Positions 1 to 7,542 of a stretch of DNA of 37,414 nt are shown in pieces. The notes below the pieces were generated by a model. The model was not told the origin of the DNA and made no database searches. It saw only the letters and a list, made by a program, of their open reading frames with translations. Made by a program: the position numbers and the translations under genes. Every line of letters starts with the position of its first letter. The stretch's first letter is position 1. The stretch is from Lachnospiraceae bacterium (GTDB lineage: Bacteria > Bacillota > Clostridia > Lachnospirales > Lachnospiraceae), in the NCBI GenBank assembly GCA_024690205.1, contig JAILCX010000056.1:1-37414 (forward strand), written 5' to 3'.

Positions 1-2
1 CA

Positions 3-104
3 ATTGAAGAATATATAGATTACTACAATAACAAAAGGATTCAAGCAAAAACAAAATGGATGCCACCTGTACAATACAGGATAGCATCCATGTGTTCAGC
101 CTAG
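3..104 (+). pseudogene. 3' end of IS3-family transposase (ORFB), truncated by window edge
   Basis: Only the last 33 codons are in the window, ending in TAG at 102-104. The peptide contains YIDYYNNKRIQ followed by KTKWMPPVQYR, the typical C-terminal tail of IS3-family (IS150-like) DDE integrases (HxYIxYYNxxRIqxKLkgmsPvqyR). The catalytic core lies upstream and is not visible, so it cannot be said whether the element is intact. It acts in DNA transposition. Family assignment is from the tail motif only. Confidence 0.8.
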
Positions 105-114
105 TTCATAAATA

Positions 115-141
115 TGTGTCCAGGATTCTGGGTACATATCA
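115..141 (+). mobile_element. Probable right terminal inverted repeat of the IS3-family element
   Basis: Just after the transposase stop there is TGTGTCCAGGATTCTGGGT followed by ACATATCA. This resembles the right ends of IS150-group elements (TGTCCAa...GGGGTca.TACA), which end in CA. The left end is outside the window, so neither the inverted-repeat match nor a target duplication can be tested; the exact border is a guess. Confidence 0.4.
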
Positions 142-181
142 GAATTGGTGCTGGGGCCGGGGCTTTTTTCTTTTACGGTCT

Positions 182-209
182 TTTACATCCGATAATCAGA
201 TGTTAAGAT
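182..209 (+). promoter_or_regulatory. Possible sigma-A promoter for the GGDEF gene
   Basis: TTTACA (182-187) and TAAGAT (204-209) are spaced by 16 bases, 21 bases upstream of the start codon at 230. The match is moderate (5/6 and 4/6). It lies just outside the IS end, so this gene probably has its own promoter rather than depending on the IS. Confidence 0.35.
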
Positions 210-229
210 AAAGACTGAGAGGGTAATTT

Positions 230-2164
230 ATGCGAAGAAAAAACATAGCTCTTTTTACGGCTCAGCCGGAGGCAACGCATGAGATAAGGATAATCAACGG
301 CATTGCCACTCAATGCAAAAAATACGGCTATAACTTTTTGGTTTTTTCTCCGATGACGCATCTGGAGTTTAAGCGTTCAGCGTACGTTGAAGCCGAAACA
401 AACATTTACCGCGCGGTCAATTTTGACAAGATAGACGGTCTTATTCTTGATGCGGTAAATCTTGTGGTGGGCGAAGGCGGAAAGATAGTAGACGAGCTTC
501 TTGAACGTTTAAAAGATTATCCGGACCTTCCCGTAGTTTCCCTTGAAATGTCTATCGGCGATCTTCCGATGATAAAGAGTGATAATGAAGAAGCTCTTCG
601 GGAAATGTGCCGCCATGCAATTGAGATACACGGCAAAAAAGATATATGTGTCCTTACGGGGCCAAAGGAAAACGAAGTTGCCGAGTCCAGGCTTAAAGTG
701 TGCCTTGATGAGATCAAAAAGCACGGGATAGAAGTAAGCGATGAGCACATAATCTACGGTGATTTCTGGTATTCAAGCGGAGATGACCTTGCAAGAAAAT
801 TCGCCGAAAAAAAGATTTCGCTTCCAGAGGCTGTACTTTGCACCAGTACCCATATGGCACTGGGCTTGATATACAGATTGAGACAATTGGGAATAAAAGT
901 TCCCGACGATCTTATCGTTATAGGTTTTGATACAACTAATGAAGGTTACTGCAACGATGTCATTCTTTCGGCGTTTGATGCAGCAGATGCTTCTTCGGCA
1001 GCAGAGACTGTAGATCATATAAGAAGGATCATAGATCCCGGTAAGGAAATACTGCCGTTCAGATCAGTTGTAAAAGACATGTTCTTCCCGGGAATGAGCT
1101 GTGGATGCGAGCCCAAGATAGAGCAGTCCTTAAGTGCTTTTCGCCGTGTCTCATATCTTGTTGCGTATAACAGCGCAGCTGATAATGAAATGAATGAAAT
1201 AAGTTTCGGCAGATTGATGGAGAGTTATTGTCTGGAGGAATTCACTGCATCGGGATCGGCGGATGAGTTTTTTGAAAAGATGGGTGAAATGATCTATCTG
1301 CTTAAGCCTTTCGGGGACTATCAGCTTTGCCTCAGGGAAGACTGGCTTAATGAATCGGTTTCCAATATGAAAGGTTATCCTTCAGTCATGATGATCGCTC
1401 TTAGCGCAAAGACCACTCCGGATCATGAGTTTGAAGTCAACCGGTCACCGGTCTTTTATGATACTGCAGAAATGACGACTCTGTTAAAAGATGAGGATCT
1501 GGAGCCGAGCATCTTTTATTTTTCACCGATACATTTTGAAGGATTCCATTTCGGATATTCAGTGATCCGAAGATCACTTGAGGATCCCAGTGCAATGACG
1601 CTTGTTTATCGCACATGGCTCAGGTTCGTTAATAATGCCCTTGAGATGACAAGGACGAGAAAACAGTTAATGTCATTGTCCGTAAGGGACAGTATGACAG
1701 GATTGTTTAACCGCAGAGGCATGAATCTTCAACTTGAGAATATGCTCTGCGAAAGTAATCGGGGGAAAACCGTATTTGCCGCTGTGATCGATATGGACGG
1801 ACTTAAGTTAGTCAATGACACCTACGGTCATTCGGAAGGCGATTACGGCATCATGCTGCTTTGTGAAGCTGTATCTGTTTGTGCACTGCCCGGTGAGATA
1901 AGCGTAAGAGCAGGAGGAGATGAATTCTTTATCATAGGTGTCGGAGCATATGATCCTGAGAGAATTGCAGAGCGCAAGAATTATTTCCATTCCGTATTGG
2001 ACAAGCTTCAATCAGATTCTCAAAAACCCTTTAAGGTTACGGCAAGTATCGGTTTTGCAACAGAAACTCTCGATGAAAATACAAACATCGATCTGATCTT
2101 AAGTCGGGCCGACAAGGAAATGTATGAAGAAAAAGTAAGAAATAAAGCAACCCGAAACAGATAG
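230..2164 (+). CDS. Diguanylate cyclase with N-terminal LacI/periplasmic-binding-protein-like sensor domain
   Basis: A 644-residue cytoplasmic protein. Residues about 5-290 read as a periplasmic-binding-protein type I (LacI sugar-binding) fold: it starts IALFTAQP, has LPVVSLEM, VLTGP and IVIGFDTT strands, but lacks the usual helix-turn-helix, since the chain begins at the sensor domain. Residues about 295-475 are of unknown fold. Residues about 485-640 are a GGDEF domain with DSMTGLFNRRG, the metal-binding DMDGLK strand (D521) and an intact GGDEF at 562-566, so cyclic di-GMP synthesis is expected. The product-inhibition I-site (RxxD upstream of GGDEF) is not present; LPGE is found instead. 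The start is supported by GAGAGGG upstream. Inference: a one-component sensor turning a small ligand, perhaps a sugar, into c-di-GMP. Confidence 0.88.
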   Translation: MRRKNIALFTAQPEATHEIRIINGIATQCKKYGYNFLVFSPMTHLEFKRSAYVEAETNIYRAVNFDKIDGLILDAVNLVVGEGGKIVDELLERLKDYPDLPVVSLEMSIGDLPMIKSDNEEALREMCRHAIEIHGKKDICVLTGPKENEVAESRLKVCLDEIKKHGIEVSDEHIIYGDFWYSSGDDLARKFAEKKISLPEAVLCTSTHMALGLIYRLRQLGIKVPDDLIVIGFDTTNEGYCNDVILSAFDAADASSAAETVDHIRRIIDPGKEILPFRSVVKDMFFPGMSCGCEPKIEQSLSAFRRVSYLVAYNSAADNEMNEISFGRLMESYCLEEFTASGSADEFFEKMGEMIYLLKPFGDYQLCLREDWLNESVSNMKGYPSVMMIALSAKTTPDHEFEVNRSPVFYDTAEMTTLLKDEDLEPSIFYFSPIHFEGFHFGYSVIRRSLEDPSAMTLVYRTWLRFVNNALEMTRTRKQLMSLSVRDSMTGLFNRRGMNLQLENMLCESNRGKTVFAAVIDMDGLKLVNDTYGHSEGDYGIMLLCEAVSVCALPGEISVRAGGDEFFIIGVGAYDPERIAERKNYFHSVLDKLQSDSQKPFKVTASIGFATETLDENTNIDLILSRADKEMYEEKVRNKATRNR

Positions 2165-2205
2165 TCCGGGCCATATAATACTAAGGTACGAAGGGATGTA
2201 TTGAA

Positions 2206-3291
2206 ATGAATAAGGAAAAAAAGCTTATAAGGATCGGATTGGTATTACTTGTGCTTCTTTTTGCATTTACGGCATGCGGCAAAGATACGGATTCATCCGA
2301 TGAAGCGAAAAAGTCATCAGCAAAGAATAAGACAAAAAAGGAAAAGGTCGAAGAAGATTCTGATGAGGACTTTGAGGATGATGAAGAAGAATCTGATAAG
2401 AACGATGGATCAGAGCCGATTTCCGCAGACTGGGGAAACCTGCATCCCTGTTTTATGGAAGAATACTATATAGATTACATAGATGATAAAAAGCTTGATG
2501 AGATAGATAAAGATGATAACAGATACACGATCTTTGAGCGTAACAAGACCGGAAAAAGATATGCTGCGGTTGAGATCGGCATTCAGTATTCCGAAACGCA
2601 AGTAGGTGAAGGATCGACTGATATTGAGGAAGAGATAGAGTATGAAGGGGAGATGGTTCCCGTCATATATCTTTACAAAATAAACCTTGATATTACGGAA
2701 TATGAAGTGCCTGATCATATATGGCAGATATCAAGCCAGGCATTCAAAAGAACCGCGCTTGAATCGATCACTTTAAACGAAGGTCTTGCGGTGATAGATG
2801 ATTACGCTTTGTCTGCGGACAGCGGCCTATGGGCGGTTGAATCGATATACATACCGTCTACGGTCAAGGAGATCGAGTATTGCGGATTCTACAATATGAG
2901 AAACCTTAAGAGCGTTGAATTTGCCGACAACATCAAAATAGATTGCATTGAGGGCAGTTTGTTTGGTAACTGTAGATCCCTTGAAAGCATAAAGATTCCT
3001 GATTCAGTCAAAAAAATAGACTGGGGTGCTTTTGAGTTTTGCGAGAGCTTAAAAGAGATCACGATCCCAAAGTCGGTAACGGAAGTAAATGCAGAGGTCT
3101 TTTTGGGATGCACCTCACTTGAAAAAGTAACTTTTGAAGATCCCGAAGGATGGAAGATGAGTGTCAGGAAACAAGGGGAAAAGGACTTTCCCGAGGGAGA
3201 ATCTGTTGATCTTTCAGACCCCCGGAAAAACGCTGAACTTCTGTACATGGAAGATTATGACTGTGATGATATAAAACTCATTAAAGAATAA
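2206..3291 (+). CDS. BspA-type leucine-rich-repeat lipoprotein
   Basis: A 361-residue surface lipoprotein. The N-terminus has a basic n-region, a hydrophobic stretch and the lipobox FTAC, so cysteine 25 should be lipidated. Residues about 30-65 form a very acidic and lysine-rich linker (EEDSDEDFEDDEEES). Residues about 165-320 hold tandem LRR_5 (BspA/TpLRR) repeats, visible as IxIPdSVkkIdwgAFefCeSLkeItIPkSV. Such repeats often mediate binding to proteins or surfaces in gut and rumen bacteria, but no partner can be named. RBS GAAGGGA precedes the ATG. It sits between the GGDEF gene and a second lipoprotein and is probably co-transcribed with them. Confidence 0.85.
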   Translation: MNKEKKLIRIGLVLLVLLFAFTACGKDTDSSDEAKKSSAKNKTKKEKVEEDSDEDFEDDEEESDKNDGSEPISADWGNLHPCFMEEYYIDYIDDKKLDEIDKDDNRYTIFERNKTGKRYAAVEIGIQYSETQVGEGSTDIEEEIEYEGEMVPVIYLYKINLDITEYEVPDHIWQISSQAFKRTALESITLNEGLAVIDDYALSADSGLWAVESIYIPSTVKEIEYCGFYNMRNLKSVEFADNIKIDCIEGSLFGNCRSLESIKIPDSVKKIDWGAFEFCESLKEITIPKSVTEVNAEVFLGCTSLEKVTFEDPEGWKMSVRKQGEKDFPEGESVDLSDPRKNAELLYMEDYDCDDIKLIKE

Positions 3292-3329
3292 TGTGATGCA
3301 GCATAAACAGTAAAACGGAGATGTATCCG

Positions 3330-5135
3330 ATGAACAGAAAACCTCTTCAAAAAAGCATAGTCATCTTTCTTATGATCCTGTCGGTCATGGCAGTTCTTTC
3401 GGGCTGCTCAAAAACCTCTGATTCCGTAAAGAATGATGATGAGAGCGTTGAAGAAACCAAAAAGCAGGATAAGGATAAGAAAAAAAAGAAGAAAAAGAAA
3501 AAAGACAAGGAAAAAGATAAAGATAAAGAGGAAGCACATGAAACTCCCGACGAGGATAAAGGATTATTCGAAAGATCTTTTGACAGCGGACAGGTAGAAA
3601 ATAACGGCGGACTCTTTGTCAGAGTCGGAAACCGTGTATACTTCAGGCTTTATAACAAGCGCTCTTTGGAACCGGTAACGTATGAAGATTCCTTTATAGA
3701 TGAGACAGATTATGATCAGCCTTCTTTACTTGAGTATTTTGATCTTGATGAAAATAAGGTTGTCGAAGTATGTGAAGTAAACGCGACAGGACCGATCTAT
3801 GTAACGACAGACGGCATATGCCTGCAGACATACAGGGACGGTGCATTTTCGATGATCCTCGTGGATGAAGACGGAAATGTTGACGAAAACTACTTTAACG
3901 GAACAATAAGCAAAGTATCACCCGACGGCAGAAGTTTTATTGCATTTGAAGAAGATGAAGACGGCGATAACGTTTCCGTATTTTACAGTAACGGAGAAAA
4001 AGTCGGAAAACCTTCCGAAGAAGGAGACGGTTTTGTAGGTATCGGATTTGCCGGAGATACTGTTATCGGCCAGGTGATCGATCATAACAGCTTTGACAGG
4101 GAACTTTTCTCATATGACTATATGGGTGAGCTTACAATGCTTGGAAAAGTTGATGCTTACGACATGGAAACATACTCTTTAACACCCAATATTGAGGAGC
4201 TTACGCCGGGTGAAGACGGAGGATATGTGACGGTGTCTTATCGTGACGGAACGGCTGATGCCGTCGTTGCCTGGGCGGTGTACGGGTTTAAAAACGGTAA
4301 AAAGGACAGCGTTACTCTTATAGACAGTGGCAACACGGGAAAAGAATATAACTATTCATACCCGAAGGTATCTTTGGGCGAAGATAATGAACTTATGATC
4401 TCTGCTCATAAGGCAGGAGATGTTTATCTTAGTGACGGAAGCTATGGTGACCTTATGTGTCATACCGGAGATGGTGAAGATGTTGAAGCCTATGACATGT
4501 ATATTTATGATCCCGGAGATTATTCAATGTACAAAACGTTGGTTGAGGGAGCGGTATGCGTAGATGAAAATGCCGTATTTCTCATAAAGGCCAATGCGTA
4601 CCGCTGCCCTGAAGAAGACATGGGAGTTAACAGGGCATATGAGCTTTCGGGACTGTCTTATGAATACATCAGGTTTGAAACAGAGGGTGAGGGTAAATAT
4701 GAAAAAAACAGCTATAACTGGTTTAGTATAGGTGAACTTTACTCTGCAGGCTGGAGCAAGGGCGAGATAGAGTATGACCGCCTGATCGGAACATGGAAGA
4801 TGAATTCGACTGTAGTCGAAGGGTCTGATTATCAGGACTGTTCCGAGGATCTTTTTGAAACACGCATCACATTTAACGAAGATGGAAGCGCGGTGCTTTC
4901 AAATGTTGACAAGGCAACCGGCAATAAGGCTGCGGACGATCAGATCCTGCATGAGGCAGAGCCGTCCGAAGATTCCAGTCTGGATTATGCATATTATTAT
5001 GAAACCGACGATGAACAACCCATGCAGGTCGGGGTTTGCTACTTAAGTCACGGAAGACTTGCGATATATGTGTATTACCACTATGACGGAAATTCCGTGG
5101 GGTGGTATCGCGGATCATTTACGAAAACGGAATAG
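3330..5135 (+). CDS. Lipoprotein with poly-lysine linker and C-terminal lipocalin-like region, function unknown
   Basis: About 601 residues. The signal peptide ends in the lipobox LSGC, followed by a charged low-complexity linker with a run of nine lysines and KDKEKDKDKEE. The main body (about residues 80-480) is rich in beta strands and Asp/Gly (DEDGN, SPDGRSFIAF, NGEKVG), which suggests a beta-propeller-like fold; this is not certain. The last about 115 residues start with LIGTWKMNST and include ITFNEDGSAVLSN, the pattern of lipocalin-like/DUF5640-type domains. An in-frame ATG at 3321 abuts the CGGAG ribosome site directly, so the ATG at 3330 (spacing 9) is preferred. The linker is encoded by A-rich tracts, including an A8 run at about 3480-3487. 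Confidence 0.75.
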   Translation: MNRKPLQKSIVIFLMILSVMAVLSGCSKTSDSVKNDDESVEETKKQDKDKKKKKKKKKDKEKDKDKEEAHETPDEDKGLFERSFDSGQVENNGGLFVRVGNRVYFRLYNKRSLEPVTYEDSFIDETDYDQPSLLEYFDLDENKVVEVCEVNATGPIYVTTDGICLQTYRDGAFSMILVDEDGNVDENYFNGTISKVSPDGRSFIAFEEDEDGDNVSVFYSNGEKVGKPSEEGDGFVGIGFAGDTVIGQVIDHNSFDRELFSYDYMGELTMLGKVDAYDMETYSLTPNIEELTPGEDGGYVTVSYRDGTADAVVAWAVYGFKNGKKDSVTLIDSGNTGKEYNYSYPKVSLGEDNELMISAHKAGDVYLSDGSYGDLMCHTGDGEDVEAYDMYIYDPGDYSMYKTLVEGAVCVDENAVFLIKANAYRCPEEDMGVNRAYELSGLSYEYIRFETEGEGKYEKNSYNWFSIGELYSAGWSKGEIEYDRLIGTWKMNSTVVEGSDYQDCSEDLFETRITFNEDGSAVLSNVDKATGNKAADDQILHEAEPSEDSSLDYAYYYETDDEQPMQVGVCYLSHGRLAIYVYYHYDGNSVGWYRGSFTKTE

Positions 5136-5175
5136 GATCTGAATATTGAGGTTATCACTGGTTTTTTGACATTAG

Positions 5176-5204
5176 TTGACAAAACAAAATCACCTTGATA
5201 TCAT
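5176..5204 (+). promoter_or_regulatory. Sigma-A promoter of the SPFH operon
   Basis: TTGACA (5176-5181) is followed after exactly 17 bases by TATCAT (5199-5204), 6/6 and 5/6 matches to consensus. A second TTGACA at 5166-5171 has no matching -10. The -10 box lies inside the palindrome at 5195-5215. Confidence 0.7.
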
Positions 5205-5215
5205 AATGATATCAA
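5195..5215 (+). promoter_or_regulatory. Perfect 21-bp palindrome overlapping the -10 box: likely operator of the RHH protein
   Basis: The arms TTGATATCAT (5195-5204) and ATGATATCAA (5206-5215) are perfect reverse complements around a single A at 5205. The palindrome covers the -10 hexamer and ends one base before the AAAGGAGG ribosome site. Since the second gene of the transcript encodes an Arc-type ribbon-helix-helix protein, binding here would give negative autoregulation. The symmetry is seen directly; the identity of the binder is inferred. Confidence 0.65.
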
Positions 5216-5229
5216 AAGGAGGTAACTTC

Positions 5230-6249
5230 ATGAATACACAGATCAAAGAAAAAGAATTAAAAGGTAATAAGATAGGCGGTCTGGTGCTTATCTGGGTCAT
5301 TGCTCTTTATGCGGTTTCAATTCCGCTTGTAGGTGTCGGTGCAGCGATCGATCTTCCGATCATAAGCGTTTTAGCCGTTATATGGTTGTGCGCAGGTTGG
5401 ATATTCCTGCTCGGCCTTAAGGTCCTTAAGCCCAACGAGGCGTTGGTCCTTACACTGTTCGGAAAATACAAGGGAACATTAAAGGGTGACGGATTCTTCT
5501 ATGTTAACCCTTTTTGTACGTCGTTTAATCCGGCAGCAGGTACACATCTTGGGCAGAGCGGTGATATTGTAAGTAAGAGTGAAGCAACCACGGTTGCAAC
5601 AGCAGGCACATCAGTCAGAGTTGCCGAATCATACAGCAAAAAGATATCACTTAAGGTGATGACTCTTTCAAACAGCAAACAGAAGGTCAATGATGTCCTC
5701 GGTAACCCCGTTGAAGTGGCTGTTGCAGTTATGTGGAGAGTTTCCGATACGGCTATGGCTGTATTTAATGTAGATAACTTTAAAGAGTATCTTTCACTCC
5801 AGTGTGACACGGCTGTCAGAAATGTTGTAAAGCTTTATCCTTATGATGTAACGGACAATGTAGACACAACAGGTGACGGTGAGGCCGATGACGGAAGTTT
5901 AAGAGGATCTACCGAGCTCGTTGCAAAGCGTATTAAAGAGGAGATCCAGAGCAAAGTAACGGAAGCAGGACTTGAGATAGTAGATGCAAGGATAACATAC
6001 TTAGCTTATGCGCCTGAGATCGCAGCGGCTATGCTTCAGCGCCAGCAGGCAGCAGCTGTTGTTGATGCCAGAAAGCTCATTGTTGACGGTGCCGTTGGTA
6101 TGGTTGAACTTGCACTTGAAAGATTAAGTGAAAAGAACACCGTTGAACTTGATGAGGAGCGTAAGGCGGCTATGGTTTCTAATCTGTTGGTTGTTCTTTG
6201 CGGTAATCACGATGCGCAGCCTGTCGTTAATTCAGGCAACTTGTATTAA
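5230..6249 (+). CDS. SPFH (stomatin/prohibitin/flotillin, band 7) membrane protein
   Basis: A 339-residue membrane protein. Two hydrophobic segments at about residues 13-55 (LVLIWVIALYAVSIPLVGVGAAI and ISVLAVIWLCAGWIFLL) precede an SPFH core, recognisable by KPNEALVLTLFGKYKGTLKGDGFFYVNPF, then VEVAVAVMWRVSDT and the helical EAGLEIVDARITYLAYAPEIAAAMLQRQQA. A short Asp/Gly-rich insert (TTGDGEADDGS) interrupts the core. SPFH proteins form large membrane-bound rings or scaffolds and often work with proteases. An upstream in-frame ATG at about 5176 falls in the -35 box; the ATG at 5230 has AAAGGAGG at proper spacing and is chosen. The stop overlaps the next start by one base (TAATG), so the two are translationally coupled. 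Confidence 0.9.
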   Translation: MNTQIKEKELKGNKIGGLVLIWVIALYAVSIPLVGVGAAIDLPIISVLAVIWLCAGWIFLLGLKVLKPNEALVLTLFGKYKGTLKGDGFFYVNPFCTSFNPAAGTHLGQSGDIVSKSEATTVATAGTSVRVAESYSKKISLKVMTLSNSKQKVNDVLGNPVEVAVAVMWRVSDTAMAVFNVDNFKEYLSLQCDTAVRNVVKLYPYDVTDNVDTTGDGEADDGSLRGSTELVAKRIKEEIQSKVTEAGLEIVDARITYLAYAPEIAAAMLQRQQAAAVVDARKLIVDGAVGMVELALERLSEKNTVELDEERKAAMVSNLLVVLCGNHDAQPVVNSGNLY

Positions 6250-6443
6250 TGGCTGAAAAGAAACAGGTTCCCCTAAGGCTTTCATCAAAACTTTATGATG
6301 CGATCGCCGAATGGGCCGACGATGATTTCCGTTCCGTCAACGGACAGATCGAATACCTGCTTACGGAGTGTGTAAAGCAGCGAAAGAAAAATGGAAAGTA
6401 TGTAGGCGAAGAGATAGATAAGCCTATTGAAATCGATATATGA
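6249..6443 (+). CDS. Arc-family ribbon-helix-helix DNA-binding protein
   Basis: A 64-residue protein. The N-terminal strand QVPLRLS, helix A LYDAIAEWADDD and turn plus helix B RSVNGQIEYLLTEC match the Arc/MetJ-type RHH layout; RSVNGQI is close to RSVNSEI of phage P22 Arc. It should act as a dimer that places the beta-ribbon in the DNA major groove. Translation is coupled to the SPFH gene upstream. The palindrome at 5195-5215 in the operon promoter is a natural target. No toxin gene is adjacent, so a toxin-antitoxin role is not favoured. The C-terminal GKYVGEEIDKPIEIDI tail has no recognised function. Confidence 0.88.
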   Translation: MAEKKQVPLRLSSKLYDAIAEWADDDFRSVNGQIEYLLTECVKQRKKNGKYVGEEIDKPIEIDI

Positions 6444-6469
6444 TCTTTGGAACGAAACAGGAGGTAATT

Positions 6470-7537
6470 ATGGAAGAAAATACTACGGTCCTTTCGGAAA
6501 AGGACCTGGAGAAAAAGCGACTGTGGATATTCTTAGCCCTGGCATACGGTTTAACAGCGATCATGGGTATACCTATGTTTATAGGAGCAAGGCGCGGAGT
6601 TGACCTTACGACTTTGGTAAGTGCCCAGATGTTTTATCCCGCATGCGGAGTGATCCTTGGAAAACTCTTTGTCAAAAAAGAAGGAGAAGAACTTCCCAAG
6701 GCCGGATATATTACTATCCTTGTTACCGCTGCCTTAGCCATAATACTTGGTATATGGGCGTTCTTTGCACCCGTTGTAGAGGTTCAGGGAAATTCCGTTA
6801 ACATGGCCTATCTCGTACTTAACTACGTTCTGACGATAGGCGGTATCGTGGCATATATCCTTTTTTGGACATGCGGAAAAGAAAAGAGGGCAAATGCCGG
6901 TCTTAGCCACAACAACATAAAGCTGAGCGTGATAATGGTAGCGATCTTTGTCGTGCTGTATTTTTTGAGAAACGTGATAGCCGGTTTGCTTGGTACGATC
7001 GGAACGGATGTAACGATAAGCGCGCAGGATCTTTTCGGAGCTCTTACAACTCCTCAGGGATGGAGAGTGCTTTTGGTAGTTATCGTTCAGTTCCCGTTAG
7101 TGTTTGGCGCCTTTTTCGGTGAGGAATACGGATGGAGATATTATCTTCAGCCCATTATGCAAAAGAAATTCGGTCTTGTTAAAGGTACATTGCTGCTTGG
7201 TCTTGTTTGGGCGCTATGGCATATCTTCGATGATCTTTTCTTCTACAGTGTTGATACCGGATTCCAGAGATTCGGGGTACAGATCGTCGTATGTGTTTCA
7301 ATGGCAATATTCTTTGCATATGCCTATATGAGGACTAAGAACATGTGGGTTCCCATCATCATGCACTTTTTAAACAATAACCTCGTTGCCGTATTTTCCG
7401 GAGGAGATCTTTCCGTAATGCAGAATCAGGTTATAGCATGGATGGACATCCTGATATTCCTGGGCGCTTCGATACCCTTTATACTGTTCATATTCTCGCC
7501 TGTATTCAGGAAAACTGAGGAAGAAGCAAACGCTTAA
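6470..7537 (+). CDS. CPBP-family intramembrane metalloprotease (CAAX/bacteriocin-processing type)
   Basis: About 355 residues with eight or so hydrophobic segments. The family motifs are all present: EEYGWR (EExxxR, residues 218-223), a second motif WALWHIFDD with the metal-binding histidine, and MHFLNN (HxxxN) near the C-terminus. CPBP proteins are membrane-embedded glutamate/metal proteases related to Rce1; bacterial members process peptides, confer bacteriocin immunity or cleave anti-sigma factors. An upstream in-frame ATG at 6440 overlaps the previous gene, but AGGAGG sits just before the ATG at 6470, so this start is chosen. It follows the SPFH-RHH pair by 26 bases and is probably in the same transcript. 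Confidence 0.9.
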   Translation: MEENTTVLSEKDLEKKRLWIFLALAYGLTAIMGIPMFIGARRGVDLTTLVSAQMFYPACGVILGKLFVKKEGEELPKAGYITILVTAALAIILGIWAFFAPVVEVQGNSVNMAYLVLNYVLTIGGIVAYILFWTCGKEKRANAGLSHNNIKLSVIMVAIFVVLYFLRNVIAGLLGTIGTDVTISAQDLFGALTTPQGWRVLLVVIVQFPLVFGAFFGEEYGWRYYLQPIMQKKFGLVKGTLLLGLVWALWHIFDDLFFYSVDTGFQRFGVQIVVCVSMAIFFAYAYMRTKNMWVPIIMHFLNNNLVAVFSGGDLSVMQNQVIAWMDILIFLGASIPFILFIFSPVFRKTEEEANA

Positions 7538-7542
7538 ATGCA

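Noticed and set aside
151-170. G-rich stretch followed by a T run, looking like a terminator
   Set aside because: No reverse-complement arm for the G-rich stretch exists nearby, so no stem can form.
2174-2179. TATAAT before the BspA-type lipoprotein gene as a promoter
   Set aside because: There is no usable -35 box 16-18 bases upstream and the gap to the previous gene is only about 40 bases.
6249-6443. RHH protein as antitoxin of a toxin-antitoxin pair
   Set aside because: The coupled partner is an SPFH membrane protein and the next gene is a 355-residue membrane protease; no small toxin is adjacent.
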